Notes: generated from the letters alone by a model not told the origin. A DNA stretch of 64,000 nucleotides from Marifrigoribacter sp047730175 (GCF_047730175.1 NZ_CP159833.1:1302001-1366000); one strand, 5' to 3'. Counted from the stretch's first letter, positions 8,920 to 18,695 are shown. Numbers and translations: made by a program.

Positions 8920-9456
8920 TTAATCTGCTGAAAAACGTGGATCGGTTTCCATTACATGGCTACAGTTATCGCATGTAAGTAAGTCTTTTGAAGCATAAAA
9001 GTTTTTAAAATGGGGTTGAAAATCTTTTTCTACATCCTGTAATTCGAAATATACTTCATGAAGTTTATGGTTGCAATTATCACAAAACCACAAAAGACCA
9101 TCTGTAAAACCTGTACCCTCTCTAACGCGTTCAATCACTAAGCCTATAGACCCTTCACTTCTTCCTGGGGAATGCGGAACTTTTGCAGGGTGTAAATACA
9201 TGTCTCCAGGCCCTAGTTCCATGACTTTCTTTTCACCTTCTTCCTGAATAATTACTTGAATAGTACCTTCTAGCTGATAGAAAAGCTCTTCAGTCTCATT
9301 ATAGTGATAGTCTTTTCTGGCATTAGGGCCAGCGACAATCATAACAATATAATCACCCGATTGTACATAAAGGTTTTTATTTGCAACAGGAGGTTTTAAT
9401 AAATCTCTGTTTGCTTCTATCCACTTATTTAAATTGAAAGGTTTTAAAATAGCCAT
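8920..9456 (-). CDS. nbaC: 3-hydroxyanthranilate 3,4-dioxygenase
   Basis: 178 residues, a cupin dioxygenase that opens 3-hydroxyanthranilate to 2-amino-3-carboxymuconate semialdehyde, the precursor of quinolinate (NAD synthesis) or of further breakdown. Iron ligands His51, Glu57 and His95, substrate-binding Arg47 and Arg99, and the rubredoxin-like second metal site Cys125/128/162/165 are all present at the positions known from the bacterial enzyme. The cysteine site marks the two-metal bacterial/fungal form. It is encoded upstream of an aldehyde dehydrogenase on the same strand, 268 nt apart. Confidence 0.96.
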   Translation of the reverse strand: MAILKPFNLNKWIEANRDLLKPPVANKNLYVQSGDYIVMIVAGPNARKDYHYNETEELFYQLEGTIQVIIQEEGEKKVMELGPGDMYLHPAKVPHSPGRSEGSIGLVIERVREGTGFTDGLLWFCDNCNHKLHEVYFELQDVEKDFQPHFKNFYASKDLLTCDNCSHVMETDPRFSAD

Positions 9457-9514
9457 AGCCGTATTTTTTATTTTTTAAAAATACGGTAAAAAGGCTTAGG
9501 ATAAAAAAAGTATT

Positions 9515-10021
9515 TTATTTTCTATAGAAAAGTTGTGTAAAAAAGTATTGCCCTTGAGAATTTTCTATTATTCCAAAACCAGAATAAGCATAAGGTCCTT
9601 CAATTACACTTTTATGAGATGGACTGTTTAGCCATGCGCTAACAACACTTTCAGCATTGTTATAACCATAAGCTACAATTTCGCCAACTGATTCTGCGCC
9701 TCTGTTTTTCATTCCATTATTACGAAAACTAAAATTATCGTGACTAATTTCGTTATTATCAATCATATATTTGGTATGGTCTACTGCATATGCAGAAGCA
9801 TGTTGTTGATCTTTACTTATTGTTTCAAGACCTATAGAAGTTCTATGTTCATTTATAAGGACAAGAACTTGATCGGCTAATTCCCAATCTGTTTCTTGAG
9901 CTAGATTTAAATCGATTGAATAGTTTACTTCTTCAGAAGCGTTTCCAGAATCTTCTTTTGAACAAGAAGATACTATACATAATAATAACACAGTAAGTAG
10001 GCTAGTTTTTAAAAGTTTCAT
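9515..10021 (-). CDS. CAP/SCP-domain lipoprotein
   Basis: 168 residues with signal peptide and lipobox VSSC (Cys20). The mature part is a CAP (SCP/PR-1) domain: INEHRTSIGL, then HDNFSFRNN, then GESV-like GAESVGEIVAYGY, then VVSAWLNSPSHKSVI and SGFGI. The His and Glu typical of the CAP cavity are visible. Bacterial CAP proteins are secreted or lipid-anchored; their biochemical role is mostly unknown. It stands 58 nt downstream of nbaC in gene order but has its own start context and faces the asparaginase gene divergently. Confidence 0.88.
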   Translation of the reverse strand: MKLLKTSLLTVLLLCIVSSCSKEDSGNASEEVNYSIDLNLAQETDWELADQVLVLINEHRTSIGLETISKDQQHASAYAVDHTKYMIDNNEISHDNFSFRNNGMKNRGAESVGEIVAYGYNNAESVVSAWLNSPSHKSVIEGPYAYSGFGIIENSQGQYFFTQLFYRK

Positions 10022-10226
10022 AATACGGGGACATCAAATTTGGGTCATGATGCTGGGTCAAATATATAAAATAGATGTTAAAAAACAACACTTTATCGAA
10101 TATAAGGTACATTTCATCGATGTTTTAAGCTTTTTTATTGTGTTTTTCCTATAATAAAATCGTTGTGAGGTCTCAATTTGTAAGGGTTTTTTGATTATCT
10201 TGTATTTTCTTAATAAAATTTAACAA

Positions 10227-11288
10227 ATGAAACAAACTTTAACGCTTTTAATCGGATTATTAGTGTTTTTTAGCTGTAAAAATGATAATATTCATAATTT
10301 AGATAGTGAAAAATTGCACAAAAAAGTCATTAATAAATCTGAAAATTTTGGAATTGTAATTCATGGAGGAGCAGGAACAATTCTTAAAAAGAACATGAGT
10401 GATTCTCTAGAAAATGCTTTCACTTCAAAATTAAAAGAGGCAATTAGGAAAGGACATTCAATTCTAGAAAATGGAGGATCCTCTATTGAAGCGATTACAG
10501 CGACCATTAATATTATGGAAGATTCTCCTTTATTTAATTCAGGAAAAGGAGCCGTTTTTACTCATGAAGAAACGAATGAACTCGATGCTTCAATTATGGA
10601 TGGATCTAATTTAAATGCTGGAGCTGTTGCAGGAGTTACTCGCATCAAGAACCCTATTAACTTAGCTTTAGCAGTTATGAATGACTCTCCTCATGTGTTA
10701 TTAAGCGGTAAAGGCGCTGAAATTTTTGCTAAAGAAAGAGGGTTTAATCTAGTAGACCCTTCTTATTTTTTTACTCAAAACAGATATAACTCCCTAATAA
10801 GAGTGAAACAAAAAGAAAAGGATAATGAGAATAAAGTTTCATTTGAAGACCCTTTTATTAAAGAGTCTAAATTTGGAACAGTAGGTTCTGTTGCTTTAGA
10901 TAAAAATGGAAACCTAGCTGCCGGAACATCAACGGGTGGTATGACTAATAAACGATGGAATCGGATTGGTGATTCTCCAATAATTGGCGCAGGTACCTAC
11001 GCTAATAATGCAACTTGTGCGGTATCTTCAACAGGCTGGGGAGAATATTTTATTAGAGGTATGGTAGCCCACGATATTTCTGCTATGATGGAATACAAAG
11101 GAATAAGTTTAAAAGAAGCAGCTAGTGAAGTAATTCAAAAAAAATTACCAGCCCTTGGTGGATCTGGAGGAGTAGTTGCTATTGATAATAAAGGTAATAT
11201 AGCAATGGAGTTTACTACCGCAGGAATGTACCGCGCTCATATGAATGCTGAAGGGGAATTAATACTAAAGATTTATAAAGATGAATAA
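10227..11288 (+). CDS. iaaA: isoaspartyl peptidase / L-asparaginase, lipoprotein form
   Basis: 353 residues, N-terminal nucleophile hydrolase. An N-terminal signal peptide with a lipobox (FFSC, Cys17) predicts export and lipid anchoring. The autoprocessing site is GTVGSVAL, with nucleophile Thr218; downstream STGGMTNKRWNRIGDSP and GAGTYANN complete the substrate site. The precursor is cut into alpha and beta subunits and cleaves isoaspartyl dipeptides and asparagine. It heads a three-gene run and overlaps the next gene by 8 nt, implying translational coupling. Confidence 0.93.
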   Translation: MKQTLTLLIGLLVFFSCKNDNIHNLDSEKLHKKVINKSENFGIVIHGGAGTILKKNMSDSLENAFTSKLKEAIRKGHSILENGGSSIEAITATINIMEDSPLFNSGKGAVFTHEETNELDASIMDGSNLNAGAVAGVTRIKNPINLALAVMNDSPHVLLSGKGAEIFAKERGFNLVDPSYFFTQNRYNSLIRVKQKEKDNENKVSFEDPFIKESKFGTVGSVALDKNGNLAAGTSTGGMTNKRWNRIGDSPIIGAGTYANNATCAVSSTGWGEYFIRGMVAHDISAMMEYKGISLKEAASEVIQKKLPALGGSGGVVAIDNKGNIAMEFTTAGMYRAHMNAEGELILKIYKDE

Positions 11289-11589
11289 GCCGTATTATGC
11301 GGTGATTTTTACCAACCGTCAAACAGATGTTTTAGAAGGATATGATGAAATGGCGGATGCCATGGAACAATTAGCCAAAAAACAACCTGGATATATAGGA
11401 TTTGAAAGCGCCAGAAGTGAATTGGGAATTGCTATTAGTTATTGGGAAACCCTTGAAGACATTAAAAATTGGAAAGCAAATCTAGACCATTTAGGCGCAC
11501 AAAGTCAGGGAAAAAATAAATGGTATGCTTGGTATAAAGTTAGAATATGCAAAGTGGAACGTGAATATGAATTTAATAATCTAAAATAA
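11281..11589 (+). CDS. antibiotic biosynthesis monooxygenase (ABM)-fold protein
   Basis: 102 residues, dimeric alpha-beta barrel of the ABM family (YYAVIFTNRQT, then MEQLAKKQPGYIGFESAR, ending WYAWYKVRICKVEREYEF). Members range from quinol monooxygenases to heme-degrading or purely structural proteins, so substrate is open. It overlaps the asparaginase stop by 8 nt and precedes a small lipoprotein by 2 nt; all three are likely one transcript. Confidence 0.85.
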   Translation: MNKPYYAVIFTNRQTDVLEGYDEMADAMEQLAKKQPGYIGFESARSELGIAISYWETLEDIKNWKANLDHLGAQSQGKNKWYAWYKVRICKVEREYEFNNLK

Positions 11590-11591
11590 TA

Positions 11592-12047
11592 ATGAAAAAA
11601 ATACTCCTATATTTTACAGTATTAACATTACTAATATCCTGTAAAAACACGTCTGAAAAGAAAGTAGAAACTAAAGCAACGTCTACTATTGAAGAAACAG
11701 TACATACTTCTGAAAATGATAAAGTAGAATTAGACAATGGAAACCTTTGGGAAGCAAATGATGATACTACGATTGGAATTAATAAAATGAAAACGAGACT
11801 ACGTTCTTTTTCTGAAACTGAAAACACTTCAGCTTATCTTACACTAAAAGAAGGTTTAGAAGCAGACTTCACCGAGCTTTTTCAAAAATGCACAATGAAA
11901 GGGGAAGCACATAACCAATTGCATAATTATTTGTTACCTATGATTGATCTATTTGAAGGTCTTGAATCTTCCGAAATTGCGACATGCAAAAAGAACTTTA
12001 ATGGATTGAAAACTCATTTAGATTCTTATTCTTCTTTTTTTAAATAA
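11592..12047 (+). CDS. small lipoprotein of unknown function
   Basis: 151 residues. Signal peptide with lipobox LISC (Cys17), a Thr/Glu/Lys-rich linker to about residue 50, then a helical domain with MKTRLRSFSETENTSAYLTL and HNQLHNYLLPMIDLFEGL. The helical part might be a small ligand-binding bundle; no family is recognised. It is the last gene of the asparaginase operon, 2 nt after the ABM gene. Confidence 0.8.
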   Translation: MKKILLYFTVLTLLISCKNTSEKKVETKATSTIEETVHTSENDKVELDNGNLWEANDDTTIGINKMKTRLRSFSETENTSAYLTLKEGLEADFTELFQKCTMKGEAHNQLHNYLLPMIDLFEGLESSEIATCKKNFNGLKTHLDSYSSFFK

Positions 12048-12133
12048 GATATATACCTCAAATAGCGTTATCGATTTAAATCCTTCCAATATTTTATAAA
12101 TATTTATTTTTGTCTATTTTCATTCAAAAATTA

Positions 12134-12244
12134 ACAAAAAAGACTATTTTTTGATCATTTATAGTGTTTTTTAGGTCTTTTTTGAAAAAAAATAGATTTC
12201 GAGCATATACGAAGACACGCTTTTGCATACCATCATTTTTTGAT
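12134..12244. repeat. further copies of the TCAAAAAA/TTTTTTGA inverted repeat
   Basis: 12134-12154 has ACAAAAAA, spacer GACTA, TTTTTTGA. 12175-12185 holds the half-site GTCTTTTTTGA in opposite orientation, and 12232-12244 the half-site ATCATTTTTTGAT. All lie in the 262-nt gap before the GH2 gene, so here they could act as upstream regulatory sites of the glycan operon. The same motif is found at 6430-6656. Confidence 0.65.
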
Positions 12245-12309
12245 TACTTTTAATACTTCTTATCAGATAAATAACGAATAAGATAAATCTATTTCCCTAT
12301 TTTAGTAGC

Positions 12310-14802
12310 ATGAGATTTGCCTTCTTTTTATGCTTTATTGCAGCACTTATTTTTTCATCATGTAATGACACAAAACAAGATTTTGCAAGTCAGAAATTAC
12401 ATCAAAACTGGAAATTTTCAGAAGAGAATGACAACTTGTGGATGCCAGCATCGGTTCCAGGTACTGTTCAAGCCGATTTACTAAATTTAGGGAAGATTCC
12501 CCATCCCTTTAAACTAAATAATGAAGATTCAATTCAATGGATTTCTGAAAGAAATTGGATCTATAAAAAGCAATTTTCAGTAAGTGAAGAACAATTACTA
12601 AAAACAAAACATTTTTTGCAATTTGATGGATTAGATACCTATGCTTCTGTTTTTTTGAACGATAGTTTGCTTATTAACACAAACAATGCTTTTCGAACTT
12701 GGGAAGTTGATATAAGTGACGCCCTTCAGCTTGAAAATGAACTAAAAATTATGTTTCAATCCACCGATTCTATTGAGGCAGCCGAAGCAGCAAAACTTCA
12801 ATACAGTTTGCCTGAAGCGCCTCGTGTTTTTACAAGAAAGCCACAATTTCAATATGGTTGGGATTGGGGCCCTACCATTAAAACAATAGGTATTTTTAGG
12901 GACATTAAATTACAATCGTATACAGCCGCTCGATTAAAAGATGTCTTTTTTCAAACAAAATCTATTTCAGATTCATTGGCGATATTAAATGCTATTATTG
13001 AAATTGAAACTCCAATGTACAATGAAGTTAGCCTCGAAATAGAGAACAAAACAACGGGTGATATTTCAAACTTTTCATTTGAAATTGATAAAAATAAAAC
13101 AGAGTATACCTTTCCTATGACGATAAAAAACCCAAAATTATGGTGGACACATAATCTGGGAACTCCTTTTTTATATGATTTTGAAATTCGTTTAAAACAA
13201 GATAGAAATACACTTGATGCCGTTTCAAAAAAAATAGGATTACGAACCATTGAATTAATCAATGAAAAAGATGTTCAAGGGGAATCATTCTACTTTAAGC
13301 TCAATGGAAAATCGGTGTATATGAAGGGCGCCAATTATATTCCTCAAAATATATTTTTGCCTGAAATTACTTCAGAAATGAGAACACAATTACTCAATGA
13401 TGCAGTAGAAGCAAATATGAATATGCTGCGTGTTTGGGGCGGAGGGATTTATGAAGAAGATGAATTTTATTCGCTATGTGATGAAAAAGGAATCTTAGTT
13501 TGGCAAGATTTTATGTTCGCTTGCGCCATGTACCCTGGCGATCCTGAATTTTTAGAGAATGTAAAACAAGAAGCGATTGAGAACGTAAAACGATTGCGTC
13601 AACATCCTAGTATTGCACTTTGGTGTGGGAATAACGAAAATAGTGAGGGTTGGTATCGTTGGGGTTGGAAAGACGGAAAAACGGAAGCGCAACAGCAAGA
13701 AATTTGGGAAGGATATTATGCAGTTTTTAATCATATTTTACCCAAAGTAATTGACAGTTTACAGCCTTCAGTTTCATATTGGGAGTCTTCCCCAAAATAT
13801 GGACGTGGTGACAAGCGCTATCAATTTGAAGGCGATGCTCACGATTGGTGGGTGTGGCATGACGGCTATCCTTTTGAACATTTTGAAGAAGAAGTTCCTC
13901 GTTTTATGAGTGAGTTCGGATTTCAATCTTTTCCGAGTATTGAAGCCATTCAATATTTTACAGAGCAAGATTCTATAGATATTTCGCATCCCTCTTTTAA
14001 AACGCATCAAAAACATGCCAGAGGATTTTCTTTGATTCGTGAATATATGGAACGTGATTTTCCTGTGCCCACTGAAGCTGAAGATTATGTATATGTGAGT
14101 CAGTTGCTACAAGCCCATGGAATTACAAAAGGGATTCATGCCCACCGTAGAGCTAAACCCTATAATATGGGGACCCTATATTGGCAATTAAACGATTGTT
14201 GGCCAGTAGTATCTTGGTCGAGTATTGATGGCTTGGGAAATTGGAAAGCCTTGCATTTTAAAGCGAAAAAAGCATTTGAAAATGTTTTAATCTCTACGGA
14301 AGAGAAAGAAGATGTTGTCGAAATATTTGTGGTGAATGATACCTTTTCTGAAATAAAGGGAACAATGAATTTAACTCTTATGGATTTTAATGGGGCTATT
14401 ATTTCAGAAGAAAAGAAAGAAGTGATCAGTACTGCAGATAGTAGCGAAATTGTTTATTTATATAATTTGAAAGATATAATTTTTGATACAAGTAATACTG
14501 TGTTGAAAATTACTTTCGGGGAAACACAGCAATTGCATTATTTTGAAAAATCTAAAAACTTAAGTCTTGAAAAATCTGAAATTGTCTCGGAAATAGTAAA
14601 AAATAAAGAGAGTTTTTTAATTACATTGCTATCAGAAACATTACAAAAAGATGTGTTTTTAAGTTTTAATAAAAAGGGCAAACTAAGCGATAATTACTTC
14701 GATTTGTTGCCAAATGAGTCAAAAACAGTTCAATTTTACACAAAAAGCGATAAAATTGAATTAAAAATAAAATCGATAAATCAACTAATAAGCAAAGAAT
14801 GA
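12310..14802 (+). CDS. glycoside hydrolase family 2, beta-mannosidase, lipoprotein
   Basis: 830 residues. Lipoprotein signal (FSSC, Cys18), then the GH2 arrangement: sugar-binding jelly roll (about 30-205), immunoglobulin-like domain (205-320), and TIM barrel (320-650). Acid/base Glu443 sits in WCGNNE and nucleophile Glu535 in FMSEFGF, and QYGWDWGP is a beta-mannosidase signature. It removes terminal beta-mannose, for example from the N-glycan core or from mannan oligosaccharides. Its last 4 nt overlap the GH20 gene, so the two enzymes are made together at the cell surface or in the periplasm. Confidence 0.93.
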   Translation: MRFAFFLCFIAALIFSSCNDTKQDFASQKLHQNWKFSEENDNLWMPASVPGTVQADLLNLGKIPHPFKLNNEDSIQWISERNWIYKKQFSVSEEQLLKTKHFLQFDGLDTYASVFLNDSLLINTNNAFRTWEVDISDALQLENELKIMFQSTDSIEAAEAAKLQYSLPEAPRVFTRKPQFQYGWDWGPTIKTIGIFRDIKLQSYTAARLKDVFFQTKSISDSLAILNAIIEIETPMYNEVSLEIENKTTGDISNFSFEIDKNKTEYTFPMTIKNPKLWWTHNLGTPFLYDFEIRLKQDRNTLDAVSKKIGLRTIELINEKDVQGESFYFKLNGKSVYMKGANYIPQNIFLPEITSEMRTQLLNDAVEANMNMLRVWGGGIYEEDEFYSLCDEKGILVWQDFMFACAMYPGDPEFLENVKQEAIENVKRLRQHPSIALWCGNNENSEGWYRWGWKDGKTEAQQQEIWEGYYAVFNHILPKVIDSLQPSVSYWESSPKYGRGDKRYQFEGDAHDWWVWHDGYPFEHFEEEVPRFMSEFGFQSFPSIEAIQYFTEQDSIDISHPSFKTHQKHARGFSLIREYMERDFPVPTEAEDYVYVSQLLQAHGITKGIHAHRRAKPYNMGTLYWQLNDCWPVVSWSSIDGLGNWKALHFKAKKAFENVLISTEEKEDVVEIFVVNDTFSEIKGTMNLTLMDFNGAIISEEKKEVISTADSSEIVYLYNLKDIIFDTSNTVLKITFGETQQLHYFEKSKNLSLEKSEIVSEIVKNKESFLITLLSETLQKDVFLSFNKKGKLSDNYFDLLPNESKTVQFYTKSDKIELKIKSINQLISKE

Positions 14803-17090
14803 GAAACTATATTTTACTATTTTTTATAGGTGTAGGTATCTTTAGTTGTACCAATAAAAAAGAAGTTTCTGTTTCAGATTTAGCATTAATTCCTAAACCT
14901 CAAAAGGTAGAAATTCAGAAAGGAAACTTTAAATTGGATAAATCTTCTACTTTATATGCAGCGGAGGAATTTGCAATTGCTTCCGATTTCTTTCAAGATT
15001 ATTTAAAAAATGGAACTGGTTTTCAACTAGTGAAAGCATCAAAAGATGAAGCTTCTATTGTTTTAGAAAAAGATGCAAGTCAAGCAAAAGAAGGATATTC
15101 ATTCCTTGTTTCTAAAAAGAAAATTATTGTTAAAGCAAGCGATGCTTCAGGAGCATTTTATGCAATACAAACACTTAGACAGTTATTGCCATATTCAATG
15201 GAGGGTTCTGAAAAATCATTTCAGGTTCCTATCTTAGTCCAAAGTGTTAGTATACAAGATGCGCCAAAATTTCAATACCGTGGGATGCATTTAGATGTTG
15301 GAAGACATTTTTTTCCGAAGGAATTTATTAAAAAATACATTTCTTCGATGGCCTTATTAAAGATGAATTATTTTCATTGGCATTTAACCGAAGACCAAGG
15401 ATGGCGCATAGAAATTAAAAAATATCCGAAATTAACAAGTCACGCTGCTTTTCGAGATGAAACATTAATCGGTCATTATAGCGATCAGCCTCAACAATAT
15501 GACGGCACACGTTATGGTGGATTTTATACCCAGGAAGACATCAAAGAGATTGTTGCTTTTGCTGAAAAACACAATGTCACTATTATACCTGAAATTGAAA
15601 TGCCGGGACATGCACAGGCTGCAATAAGTGCTTATCCAGAATTAGGCTGTACAGGCAAGGAAGTGCCAGTTGCAACAACTTGGGGTGTTTTTGAAAACAT
15701 ATATTGTCCCAATCAGAAGACATTTGCATTTTTAGAAGATGTACTTACTGAAGTGATCGATTTATTTCCTGGAGAGTATATTCATATTGGAGGTGATGAA
15801 GCTCCTAAATCGCAATGGAAAAAATGTGCTCATTGTCAGAAATTAATAAAAGAGCACGATTTAAAAGATGAACATGGTTTGCAGAGTTATTTTATTCAAA
15901 GAATGGAAAAATTCCTCAACAGTAAAGGCAAGAAAATTATTGGATGGGATGAAATTTTGGAAGGCGGTTTAGCGCCTAATGCTACGGTAATGTCTTGGCG
16001 AGGAATGGAAGGAGGCATTGAAGCCGCAAAAGCAAAACATTCGGTGATTATGACCCCGACTTCGCATGCGTATTTCGATTATTATCAGTCAGATTCACCT
16101 GCTGAACCTTTAGCAATTGGCGGCTTACTTCCCTTAAAGAAAGTGTATAGTTTTAATCCAATTCCGGAGGAGTTAACGAAGGATGAAGCTAGTTTTATTT
16201 TAGGAGCTCAAGGAAATATTTGGACTGAATACATGAAAACTGAAGCGCAAGTTGAATACATGGCTTTTCCAAGAATGTTGGCAATGAGTGAGGTCGTTTG
16301 GAATGGAGCATCAACCAATGTTGAAGAGGATTACTCGGAGTTTTTATTGCGCTTAGAACCTTTTTTAGATCGTCTAAAAGCTCTAGATATTAACTATGCT
16401 AATCATTTATATAAATTAGAAGGAAAGGTAATAAAAGAGAATGGAGGCGTTTATTATCAATTAAAGACTCCAATAGTAGGAAAGGATATTTTCTATCAAC
16501 TCAATAATGGGATTTCTACAAAATATACAGCACCATTTTCTATTACTGAAAGTTCTTCAATACAATCGCAGGTAACTAAAAATGGAGTTGTTTTAGGAGA
16601 GTCGTTTACGGACACCATTGTTTTTCATCAAGCTATTACCGGTTCTTTACAGCTGAATATTGCACCAAATAAAGCCTACGATGCTGGCGGAAAAGAAGCA
16701 TTAATCAATGGGATTAATGGAAGTGATAAGAGGTATGGTGATAAAGAATGGCTTGGCTTTTGGGGAGACAATGTGGAAATTACAATAGATTTGGGTGAGC
16801 CTAAAGAGATTAGATTCTTTAAAACTCGATTTTATAATGCAACAGGACAATGGATATATGCGCCTAAAGAAATTGAAATTTTTGCTTCTGAAGACAATGT
16901 TTCTTATGGGTTATTAAAAAGGATTCAATTAGATAATACGGAAAGAATCGTTGAGGTTACTTCTGAAATATACCCCACTAAAAAGCAATTTATAAAGATT
17001 AGAATTCCTAATTATGGAATGATACCTGAAGGAAAACAAGGAGCAGGAAACAAGGCGTGGACCTTTATTGATGAACTAATATTTGAGTAA
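14799..17090 (+). CDS. beta-N-acetylhexosaminidase, GH20, lipoprotein
   Basis: 763 residues. Lipoprotein signal (IFSC, Cys17), GH20b domain (about 28-150), catalytic TIM barrel (about 155-510) with HIGGDEAP holding the Asp333-Glu334 pair, then a chitobiase-C-like domain and a C-terminal discoidin-like beta domain (about 650-763, GFWGDNVEITIDLG onward). It removes terminal GlcNAc or GalNAc by substrate-assisted catalysis. Together with the overlapping beta-mannosidase it could trim N-glycans; chitin or other host glycans are alternatives. No SusC/SusD pair is in the window. Confidence 0.95.
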   Translation: MRNYILLFFIGVGIFSCTNKKEVSVSDLALIPKPQKVEIQKGNFKLDKSSTLYAAEEFAIASDFFQDYLKNGTGFQLVKASKDEASIVLEKDASQAKEGYSFLVSKKKIIVKASDASGAFYAIQTLRQLLPYSMEGSEKSFQVPILVQSVSIQDAPKFQYRGMHLDVGRHFFPKEFIKKYISSMALLKMNYFHWHLTEDQGWRIEIKKYPKLTSHAAFRDETLIGHYSDQPQQYDGTRYGGFYTQEDIKEIVAFAEKHNVTIIPEIEMPGHAQAAISAYPELGCTGKEVPVATTWGVFENIYCPNQKTFAFLEDVLTEVIDLFPGEYIHIGGDEAPKSQWKKCAHCQKLIKEHDLKDEHGLQSYFIQRMEKFLNSKGKKIIGWDEILEGGLAPNATVMSWRGMEGGIEAAKAKHSVIMTPTSHAYFDYYQSDSPAEPLAIGGLLPLKKVYSFNPIPEELTKDEASFILGAQGNIWTEYMKTEAQVEYMAFPRMLAMSEVVWNGASTNVEEDYSEFLLRLEPFLDRLKALDINYANHLYKLEGKVIKENGGVYYQLKTPIVGKDIFYQLNNGISTKYTAPFSITESSSIQSQVTKNGVVLGESFTDTIVFHQAITGSLQLNIAPNKAYDAGGKEALINGINGSDKRYGDKEWLGFWGDNVEITIDLGEPKEIRFFKTRFYNATGQWIYAPKEIEIFASEDNVSYGLLKRIQLDNTERIVEVTSEIYPTKKQFIKIRIPNYGMIPEGKQGAGNKAWTFIDELIFE

Positions 17091-17092
17091 AT

Positions 17093-17818
17093 ATGAAAAT
17101 TGAAATCTGTGCTAATTCGTTTGAAAGTGCTAAAAATGCTCAAGAAGCTGGAGCAGATCGCATTGAGTTATGTACAGAATTATCGGTTGGAGGATTAACA
17201 CCTTCACATGGGCTTATAGAAAAAGTATGTGCAGAATTATCGATTCCTGTACATGTATTAATTCGACCACGAAGTGGTAATTTTTGCTATTCTGATGAGG
17301 AATTAGATATCATGATCCGAGATATTTCATTTTGCAAAAAGATGGGATGCTCAGGCGTTGTAAGTGGGGTTTTAACTTCGGAGAGTAATATTGATGACAT
17401 TGCAACAAGAAATTTAATAAATGCTTCAGAAGGGCTTGAATTTACGTTTCATAGAGCATTCGATTGGTGTAAAAATCCTTTACAAGAAGTTGAAAACTTG
17501 ATAAATTTGGGTGTACATCGAATATTAAGTTCGGGACAACAAAATACTGCGATTGAAGGTATTGACTTGTTGAAACAAATTAAAAATTGTTCAGAAAAAA
17601 GGATTGAAATTATGCCAGGTAGCGGGATTAATTATACGAATGCCTTGGCTTTTAAAGAAGCTGGTTTTTCAAACATTCATTTTTCAGCTACAGAAAGAAA
17701 GCAAGTGTTAAAAAACACACCAAAAGTTAGTATGCATAGCGATTCATTTTTTGAAGAGGGAATCATTGCAAGCTCAAATAAAGAAATGATACAGGAGATT
17801 AAAGAGTTGTTAGCCTAA
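17093..17818 (+). CDS. cutC: CutC family protein
   Basis: 241 residues, TIM-barrel CutC family; typical segments are GADRIELCTELSVGGLTPS, VLIRPRSGNFCYS and FHRAFDW. It has long been called a copper-homeostasis protein, but evidence for that role is weak. It starts 2 nt after the GH20 stop, so it belongs to the glycan operon. A role in sugar metabolism is possible (inference). Confidence 0.95.
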   Translation: MKIEICANSFESAKNAQEAGADRIELCTELSVGGLTPSHGLIEKVCAELSIPVHVLIRPRSGNFCYSDEELDIMIRDISFCKKMGCSGVVSGVLTSESNIDDIATRNLINASEGLEFTFHRAFDWCKNPLQEVENLINLGVHRILSSGQQNTAIEGIDLLKQIKNCSEKRIEIMPGSGINYTNALAFKEAGFSNIHFSATERKQVLKNTPKVSMHSDSFFEEGIIASSNKEMIQEIKELLA

Positions 17819-17829
17819 TAGAAAATAAA

Positions 17830-18303
17830 TTATACCTTCCAGTTTTTAAAGGGATGCTTACTCAATTGAGAGTTGTAATATTTTATGATTCCAGTAACTT
17901 CTTCACCAATCCAATTTGGTTTTTCAAAAGTTTCATTTTCTGAAGATAATTCGATTTCTGCTACTATTAATCCGTCATTATCTGCAAAAAACTCATCTAC
18001 TTCAAAAATATGGTTTCCTTTTTTTACTTCGTACCGTATTTTATCAATTACACCAGTTTCACATAGCGACAAAAGTGTTTTTGCTTCTTCAACTGAAATT
18101 TCTTTTTCCCATTCTAATCGGGAAGTTCCAGATTCATTTGAAATTCCTTTTACAGTAATAAAGCCTTGTTCTCCTTTTAATCGTATACGGACCGTACGAT
18201 GAGGATCGGTATTTAAAAACCCTTGCACAATAAGTGTTTGTTGAAAGGCTTCCTTTTTAAAATCTTCAGAAAGCACTAAAAATTTACGTTCTATTTCTAG
18301 CAT
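17830..18303 (-). CDS. CYTH domain protein (triphosphate tunnel metalloenzyme)
   Basis: 157 residues. The N-terminal EIERK (Glu3, Glu5, Lys7) is the ExExK signature of CYTH proteins, followed by alternating charged strands (TVRIRLKGEQGFITVKG; EWEKEIS; DEFFADNDGLIVAEIEL) that line the triphosphate tunnel. The short single-domain form is usually an inorganic triphosphatase, less likely a class IV adenylate cyclase. It lies 2 nt downstream of a VOC gene and is probably co-transcribed. Confidence 0.92.
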   Translation of the reverse strand: MLEIERKFLVLSEDFKKEAFQQTLIVQGFLNTDPHRTVRIRLKGEQGFITVKGISNESGTSRLEWEKEISVEEAKTLLSLCETGVIDKIRYEVKKGNHIFEVDEFFADNDGLIVAEIELSSENETFEKPNWIGEEVTGIIKYYNSQLSKHPFKNWKV

Positions 18304-18305
18304 AT

Positions 18306-18695
18306 TTATTCTGTTATCCTCCAGGGAGGGTTTTTTCTAGTGTCTCCACCGAAAAATAAAATTAACTGATTTCCATCAGGATCTGTTAAATAAGCTTCTC
18401 GCCAACCCCATGATTTATCTTCTGGTAATTGATCAAAAGTAATTCCTTTCCCCTGAAGTTCATTTACTTTTTCATCTAATTCTTTTTCTTCAAAATAGAT
18501 ACTTGTTCCGTTTTTAGGGGCTAATTTTTCAACCAAATGAATAGAAAAAGTCGCTTCACCATCAGGACATTCAAAACGAGCATATCTTGGATAGGATTTA
18601 ACAATCAATAGTAAGCCTAGTGTTTTATAGAAGGCTACAGACTTTTCAACATCCAATGAAGGAATAGTTACTTGATTTAAATTCATAATGGACAA
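18306..18695 (-). CDS. VOC (glyoxalase/bleomycin-resistance) family protein
   Basis: 129 residues with the paired beta-alpha-beta-beta-beta modules of the vicinal oxygen chelate fold: VTIPSLDVEKSVAFYKTLG in the first half and YLTDPDGNQLILFFGG in the second. The potential metal-ligand Glu in the last strand is not clearly kept. Substrate unknown. It is the upstream gene of the CYTH pair and diverges from dinB. Confidence 0.88.
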   Translation of the reverse strand: MSIMNLNQVTIPSLDVEKSVAFYKTLGLLLIVKSYPRYARFECPDGEATFSIHLVEKLAPKNGTSIYFEEKELDEKVNELQGKGITFDQLPEDKSWGWREAYLTDPDGNQLILFFGGDTRKNPPWRITE

